NCBI GenBank assembly: GCA_938075575.1
Contig: CALJHI010000079.1
Span: 1 to 11,159, forward strand
Length of the DNA stretch: 11,159 bases
Direction of reading: 5' to 3'
From: an uncultured SAR86 cluster bacterium
GTDB lineage: Bacteria > Pseudomonadota > Gammaproteobacteria > Magnimaribacterales > D2472
Part shown: one piece after another, positions 7,459 through 11,159 of the stretch
Position numbering within the stretch: the first letter of the stretch is position 1
Layout: the number at the start of each line of letters is the position of its first letter
Made by a program: the position numbers and the translations under genes
The notes under the pieces: generated by a model
Seen by the model: only the letters and a program-made list of their open reading frames with translations
Databases searched by the model: none
Told to the model about the DNA's origin: nothing

Positions 7459-10176
7459 ATGTTTAGTTCAATTAAGAAGTTTTTTAGTACAAGCAATGAT
7501 AGAGCCATCAAGAAAATGATGGTGTCTGTTAATAAAATTAATGATTTAGAAAGTGAGCTTCAAGACAAACCAGATTCATACTTTAAAGAACTAAAAAATC
7601 AACTAGCTAAAACCTACAAAGAAAAAAATAATAATATTAATGAAATTTTACCTTTAGCATTTGCTGCGACTAGAGAAGCCAGCAAAAGAACTCTTGGATT
7701 AAGACATTTTGATTCCCAGTTGCTTGGGGGGATGGCTCTCTCAGAAGGAAATATTGCCGAGATGAAAACCGGGGAAGGAAAAACTTTAGTAGCAACGCTT
7801 CCAGGTTTTCTTAATTCATCTATTGGAAATAAAACGATCTTGGTCACTGTAAATGACTATTTAGCCAAGAGAGATGCTGAGTGGATGAAGCCTGTATACG
7901 AATATTTAGGCTTGAAGGTTGGCGTAGTTTATTCAAATCAAGATTTAGAAGAAAAAAAAGAAGCTTATAAATGCGACATAATTTATGCAACTAATAATGA
8001 GCTTGGGTTTGATTATCTTAGAGATAATATGGCGCATAGAGTTGAGGATAGAGTTCAATGCACTCTTGATTTTGCTATTGTTGATGAAGTCGATTCTATT
8101 CTAATTGATGAGGCGAGAACTCCTTTAATTATTTCTGGTCCTTCTGCAGAAACCTCTGAAATGTATAAACAGATCAAAAAATTTATACCAAGTTTAGTTC
8201 AGCAGAATAGAGAAGGAACAGAAGAAGAACCTCTTTTAGATGAAGAAAGAGGTCATTATATTATTGATGAAAAAAATAGAACTATTGATCTTACTGACGA
8301 TGGCTATCTAAAAGTAGAGGAATTATTAGAAGAGGCTAATATAATTGGTCAAGACGATGGATTGTATTCTGTGTCTAATTTAAAAATAATGCGATTTGTT
8401 CAAGCAAGTCTTAAGGCAAGCTTTCTTTTTCAAAAAAATGTTCACTATTTAGTTAGAGGTAATGAGGTTCTTCTTATTGATGAGCATACTGGCAGAACAA
8501 TGCCAGGAAGAAGGATTAGTGAAGGCGTTCATCAAGCTTTAGAATGCAAGGAGAATGTTACTATACAAAGAGAGTCTCAAACCTTAGCCTCTACAACATT
8601 CCAAAATTTCTTTAGGTTGTTCTCTACTCTTTCAGGTATGACAGGGACTGCTGATACTGAAGCACCAGAGTTTAGAGAAATCTATAATTTAAATGTTGTA
8701 ATAATTCCAACTAATGTTCCAATGGCTAGGCAGGATATGAATGATCTCGTTTTCCAAAATGAGAATGCTAAATTTAAGGCCCTTATTCGTGAAATATTAA
8801 AAATAAGGGAGAGGAATGCTCCTATTCTTGTTGGGACAGTGTCTGTAGAATCATCTGAAAAAGTTTCAGATTATCTAAATAGTGCAAAAATTCCTCACCA
8901 AGTTCTTAATGCAAAACATCATGAGCGAGAAGCAGAAATAATAGCCAATGCTGGAAAGCCCGGCATGGTAACAATCGCAACTAATATGGCGGGCAGAGGA
9001 ACAGATATTGTTCTTGGTGGAAAAAAAGAAGACCAGAGTGCTGGTGAATGGGAAAAAAATAATAAAATAGTTTTAGATGCTGGTGGTCTTCATATACTTG
9101 GAACAGAAAGACATGAATCTAGGAGAATTGATAATCAGCTAAGAGGAAGGTCTGGGAGACAGGGTGACCCTGGTTATTCAAGATTTTTTCTCTCAATGAA
9201 TGATGATCTATTAAGATTATTTATCACAGATTCAAGGAAAGATCTCTTTGAAAGAATGGGGATGGGAGATGAACCAATTGAGCATGGATTACTCTCAAGA
9301 AGTATTGAGAATTCTCAAAGAAGAATTGAAGCAAAAAACTTTGATGCAAGAAAAAACCTTCTTGAATATGATGATGTTTCTAATGAACAAAGAAAGGCAA
9401 CATACTCTCTTAGAAATCAGCTTTTAGAGGAAGAATCAATAAATGAAACAATTCAAATATTAATTGAACAACAGTTAGAGTCAATTTCATATCAATACGT
9501 TCCACAGGAATCAATTGAGTCTCAGTGGAAGCTAAAGGATTTAGATAAATACCTTGAAGAAACTTTTGATTTAAAAGTAGGAATATATACAAAGGCAAAT
9601 AATGACAAATCATTATTGCCAGACTCTATTTCTCAATTAATTGTTAATTTTGCTAAAGATCATTACAAAGAAAAATTCGATTTACTTGGTGAAAATCTTA
9701 AAGATCTTGAAAGACAAATTATGCTTCAAGTTTTAGACGTGCATTGGAAAGAACACTTGGCAGAAATAGACCACTTAAGAGGAAGTATTGGTTTAAGAGC
9801 TTATGCTCAAAAAAATCCTAAGAATGAATTCAAACGAGAAGCATATAACATGTTCAAGAGTATGCTTGATGAAATTGATTTCGAAACAATAAGGGTTCTC
9901 TTCTCCTTAAAAATATCTTCAGAGCAAGAATTAAAGCAAACTGAGATCAAGAGTACTTCAAATAACTCAGAAATAAGCTTAAATAAAGCTGATGCTGTCT
10001 CAGTTGTTGGGGATAATAAAACAAACGATATAAATAATACTAACTCTATAAAAAGAGATGAGCCAAAAATTGGAAGAAACGAGTTAGTCAAAATTACTAA
10101 TGGAAAAGAAACAAAAGAAATTAAATATAAAAAAGCTCAGGCCTTTATAAGAAGCGGAGAGTGGAAAATTATTTAA
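7459..10176 (+). CDS. secA: Preprotein translocase ATPase SecA with an atypical C-terminal tail
   Basis: SecA is the ATPase motor that pushes unfolded preproteins through SecYEG across the inner membrane. The 905-residue protein (E. coli 901) aligns nearly end to end. Walker A is MKTGEGKT (102-109), the DEAD-box variant is VDEVDSILIDEARTPLI (208-224), and nucleotide-binding domain 2 has NMAGRGTDIVLGG (509-521) and a RIDNQLRGRSGRQGD motif VI. The helical scaffold and helical wing domains follow, with LDVHWKEHLAEIDHLRGSI near the end of the scaffold. The region after about residue 830 is a low-complexity Ser/Asn/Lys linker, then PKIGRNE (869-875). At the point where most SecAs have the zinc-binding CxCxSGxxxxxCH motif, this protein instead reads LVKITNGKETKEIKYKKAQ, then AFIRSGEWKII to the end, with no cysteine. 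An AAGG lies only 3 bases before the ATG, a short spacing. The gene converges on yacG, 17 bp away. Confidence 0.98.
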   Translation: MFSSIKKFFSTSNDRAIKKMMVSVNKINDLESELQDKPDSYFKELKNQLAKTYKEKNNNINEILPLAFAATREASKRTLGLRHFDSQLLGGMALSEGNIAEMKTGEGKTLVATLPGFLNSSIGNKTILVTVNDYLAKRDAEWMKPVYEYLGLKVGVVYSNQDLEEKKEAYKCDIIYATNNELGFDYLRDNMAHRVEDRVQCTLDFAIVDEVDSILIDEARTPLIISGPSAETSEMYKQIKKFIPSLVQQNREGTEEEPLLDEERGHYIIDEKNRTIDLTDDGYLKVEELLEEANIIGQDDGLYSVSNLKIMRFVQASLKASFLFQKNVHYLVRGNEVLLIDEHTGRTMPGRRISEGVHQALECKENVTIQRESQTLASTTFQNFFRLFSTLSGMTGTADTEAPEFREIYNLNVVIIPTNVPMARQDMNDLVFQNENAKFKALIREILKIRERNAPILVGTVSVESSEKVSDYLNSAKIPHQVLNAKHHEREAEIIANAGKPGMVTIATNMAGRGTDIVLGGKKEDQSAGEWEKNNKIVLDAGGLHILGTERHESRRIDNQLRGRSGRQGDPGYSRFFLSMNDDLLRLFITDSRKDLFERMGMGDEPIEHGLLSRSIENSQRRIEAKNFDARKNLLEYDDVSNEQRKATYSLRNQLLEEESINETIQILIEQQLESISYQYVPQESIESQWKLKDLDKYLEETFDLKVGIYTKANNDKSLLPDSISQLIVNFAKDHYKEKFDLLGENLKDLERQIMLQVLDVHWKEHLAEIDHLRGSIGLRAYAQKNPKNEFKREAYNMFKSMLDEIDFETIRVLFSLKISSEQELKQTEIKSTSNNSEISLNKADAVSVVGDNKTNDINNTNSIKRDEPKIGRNELVKITNGKETKEIKYKKAQAFIRSGEWKII

Positions 10177-10193
10177 GTATTTTTTAGATAGAA

Positions 10194-10358
10194 CTAGTCT
10201 TCATAAAAATCTTCAGAATCAACGGGCCTAGATATTTTATTCTCTTCATTTGCCCAATCACCAAAATCAATAAGCTTGCAAACTTCAGAGCAAAAGGGCC
10301 TATGTTTATTATCTTTGGAAAGGTTAGTATTTTTTTCACATCTTGGGCATTTATTCAT
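10194..10358 (-). CDS. yacG: YacG-family zinc protein (DNA gyrase inhibitor)
   Basis: Translation of the minus strand gives a 54-residue protein starting MNKCPRCEKN. Four cysteines in the YacG arrangement (Cys4, Cys7, Cys23, Cys27) bind one zinc in the family. The signature RPFCSEVCKLIDFGDWANEE (residues 20-39) is diagnostic. In E. coli YacG binds GyrB and inhibits gyrase activity; its physiological role is less clear. Length is slightly under the usual 60-70 residues, with an acidic C-terminal tail (DSEDFYED). Its ATG overlaps the coaE stop by 4 bp (ATGA), so translation is probably coupled to coaE. The same two genes are neighbours near secA in E. coli, although there zapD separates them and mutT lies next to secA. 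Neither zapD nor mutT is in this window. Confidence 0.95.
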   Translation of the reverse strand: MNKCPRCEKNTNLSKDNKHRPFCSEVCKLIDFGDWANEENKISRPVDSEDFYED

Positions 10359-10954
10359 ATCTGGTCCTTAACAAGATTTAGGTAAAATTTATGCATGTTA
10401 TTAACTTCATTCTTAAGGTGTTCTAAATTAGAGTTATTTATAATCACATCATCTGAAATGCTTAGTCTTTGTATTCTACTTGCTTGATTTGAGAGTATAT
10501 TTTTAATATCGTTCTCGTTGCTGGTATCCCTTTTTATGGTTCGTTGTATCTGAAGGGCTTCATCACAATCAATAACAAGAATTCGGTCATAACTTTCTTG
10601 AGAATTAGTTTCAAATATTAAAGGGACCTCAATTATTTGATAAGGTGATTTAGAAGAAATGATTAGCTTAGATATAGTTTCTTTTACTATTGGGTGAATA
10701 ATTTGTTCCAAGGACTTTTTAAGATCCGGGTCAGTAAAAATTATTTTTCTTAGAGAGGATTTGTCAATATTGTCATTGTTATCAAAAAAACTATCACCAA
10801 ATATTTCAATAAATTTAATATAGCCTATTGACCCTTTATTTAATGCATTATTTGCAATGCTATCTGCTTGAATTACATCAATACCATTAATTGCAAAGAA
10901 ATTAGCAGCAGCAGATTTACCTGATCCAATACCGCCTGTTAAACCAATAATCAT
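10355..10954 (-). CDS. coaE: Dephospho-CoA kinase CoaE
   Basis: CoaE phosphorylates the 3'-hydroxyl of the ribose of dephospho-CoA with ATP, the last step of coenzyme A synthesis. The protein has 199 residues (E. coli 206). The P-loop GGIGSGKS is at residues 7-14, and Asp31 in the VIQADSIA segment is the conserved substrate-site acid. IIHPIVKE and EVPLIFE are the family motifs of the CoA-binding region. A lid-type segment with KRDTSNENDIKNILSNQ and the terminal SDDVIINNSN complete the match. The ATG at 10954 begins MIIGLTGGIGSGKS, the usual N-terminus. It lies downstream of, and in the same direction as, the rRNA operon terminator, and is followed by yacG with an ATGA overlap. Confidence 0.97.
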   Translation of the reverse strand: MIIGLTGGIGSGKSAAANFFAINGIDVIQADSIANNALNKGSIGYIKFIEIFGDSFFDNNDNIDKSSLRKIIFTDPDLKKSLEQIIHPIVKETISKLIISSKSPYQIIEVPLIFETNSQESYDRILVIDCDEALQIQRTIKRDTSNENDIKNILSNQASRIQRLSISDDVIINNSNLEHLKNEVNNMHKFYLNLVKDQI

Positions 10955-10960
10955 ATAAAC

Positions 10961-10969
10961 ATTATCACA
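10961..10969 (-). promoter_or_regulatory. Possible extended -10 promoter for coaE-yacG
   Basis: On the minus strand the bases read TGTGATAAT, an extended -10 (TGn plus GATAAT, 5 of 6 matches). It lies between the rRNA terminator and coaE. The expected transcription start would be at or very near the coaE ATG at 10954, implying a leaderless or almost leaderless message. No Shine-Dalgarno sequence is visible in the gap, which is consistent, but no -35 supports it. Confidence 0.3.
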
Positions 10970-10980
10970 GAAAAAAACAT

Positions 10981-11012
10981 AAAAAAAAGGCCCTCATAAA
11001 TGAGAGCCTTTT
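10981..11012 (-). terminator. Rho-independent terminator of the rRNA operon
   Basis: Read on the minus strand, AAAAGGC-T-CTCA pairs with TGAG-G-GCCTTTT around a 4-base loop, with a single mismatch. The stem runs directly into a T tract (complement of the A run at 10981-10988). It begins 11 bases after the 5S rRNA 3' end, the expected place for rrn termination. On the plus strand the hairpin is followed by only four T, so it should act mainly on minus-strand transcription. Confidence 0.9.
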
Positions 11013-11021
11013 AGTGTTAAA

Positions 11022-11141
11022 AAGCCTGACGATTTCCTACTCTCACACAGGGAGACCCTGCACTACCATTGGCGTTAACTCGTTTCACTTCTGAGTTCGA
11101 GATGGGATCAGGTGGTGCCAAGTTGCTATTGTCATCAGGCA
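11022..11141 (-). rRNA. rrf: 5S ribosomal RNA
   Basis: The reverse complement begins TGCCTGATGACAATAGCAAC and contains the conserved segments CCCATCTCGAACTCAGAAGTG, GGTAGTGCAGGGTCTCCC and TGAGAGTAGGAAATCGTCAGGC. The 5' GCCTGATGAC and 3' GTCAGGC ends pair to form helix I. It aligns along its full 120-base length with E. coli 5S rRNA. The remaining bases to 11159 are the spacer from the 23S gene, which would lie to the right of the window. Ends are accurate to about 2 bases. Confidence 0.97.
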
Positions 11142-11159
11142 AACTGGTATGAATTTTCT

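Noticed and set aside
7614..7847. Antisense open frame inside secA, with similar ones at 9410-9613 and 9807-10091 and one at 7019-7234 inside lpxC
   Set aside because: All lie opposite strongly conserved coding sequence and carry no family signature.
10177..10193. Bidirectional terminator between the convergent secA and yacG
   Set aside because: The 17-bp gap contains a short T run but no inverted repeat.
1..11159. Defence system, mobile element, CRISPR array, retron or other novel gene cluster
   Set aside because: Every substantial frame is assigned to a known family. There are no spaced direct repeats, terminal inverted repeats, transposase, integrase, reverse transcriptase or tRNA-type attachment site.

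Overview
The window looks like a chromosomal segment of an AT-rich (by eye about one third G+C) Gram-negative gammaproteobacterium. The evidence is a lipid A gene (lpxC), two TonB-dependent outer-membrane receptors, a gammaproteobacterial-type 5S rRNA, and the lpxC-secA / yacG-coaE neighbourhood known from Escherichia coli. AT-rich codon use, very short intergenic gaps and reduced or altered versions of housekeeping proteins suggest a streamlined marine lineage such as SAR86. That placement is inference from style, not from a phylogenetic test.

Left part (1-4221, + strand): outer-membrane uptake. The 3' end of a ZnuD-like TonB-dependent receptor with a His/Asp-rich loop encoded by 15-bp tandem repeats is followed by a small MerC-domain membrane protein. 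This pair probably handles a transition metal, most likely zinc. Next is a complete 861-residue TonB-dependent receptor of unknown substrate.

Middle part (4285-10176, + strand): housekeeping genes. An RNase R-type exoribonuclease consisting only of RNB and S1 domains overlaps rlmB (23S rRNA 2'-O-methyltransferase) by 4 bp. A short gap with a possible extended -10 promoter leads to lpxC, followed 16 bp later by secA. No secM lies between them. SecA keeps its whole motor but has lost the C-terminal zinc-binding SEC-C motif, which is replaced by a different lysine-rich tail.

Right part (10194-11159, - strand): the end of an rRNA operon (5S rRNA plus a Rho-independent terminator), then coaE and yacG overlapping by 4 bp and running convergently into the end of secA. 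yacG is a 54-codon gene recognised from its zinc-binding cysteines.

The window is densely coding, with no gene-free stretch over about 75 bp apart from the rRNA. I found no mobile element, CRISPR array, phage gene, retron or toxin-antitoxin pair, and nothing I would call a new multi-gene system. The most interesting observations are the minimal RNase R, the SecA tail replacement, the metal-receptor/MerC pair and the direct lpxC-secA junction.
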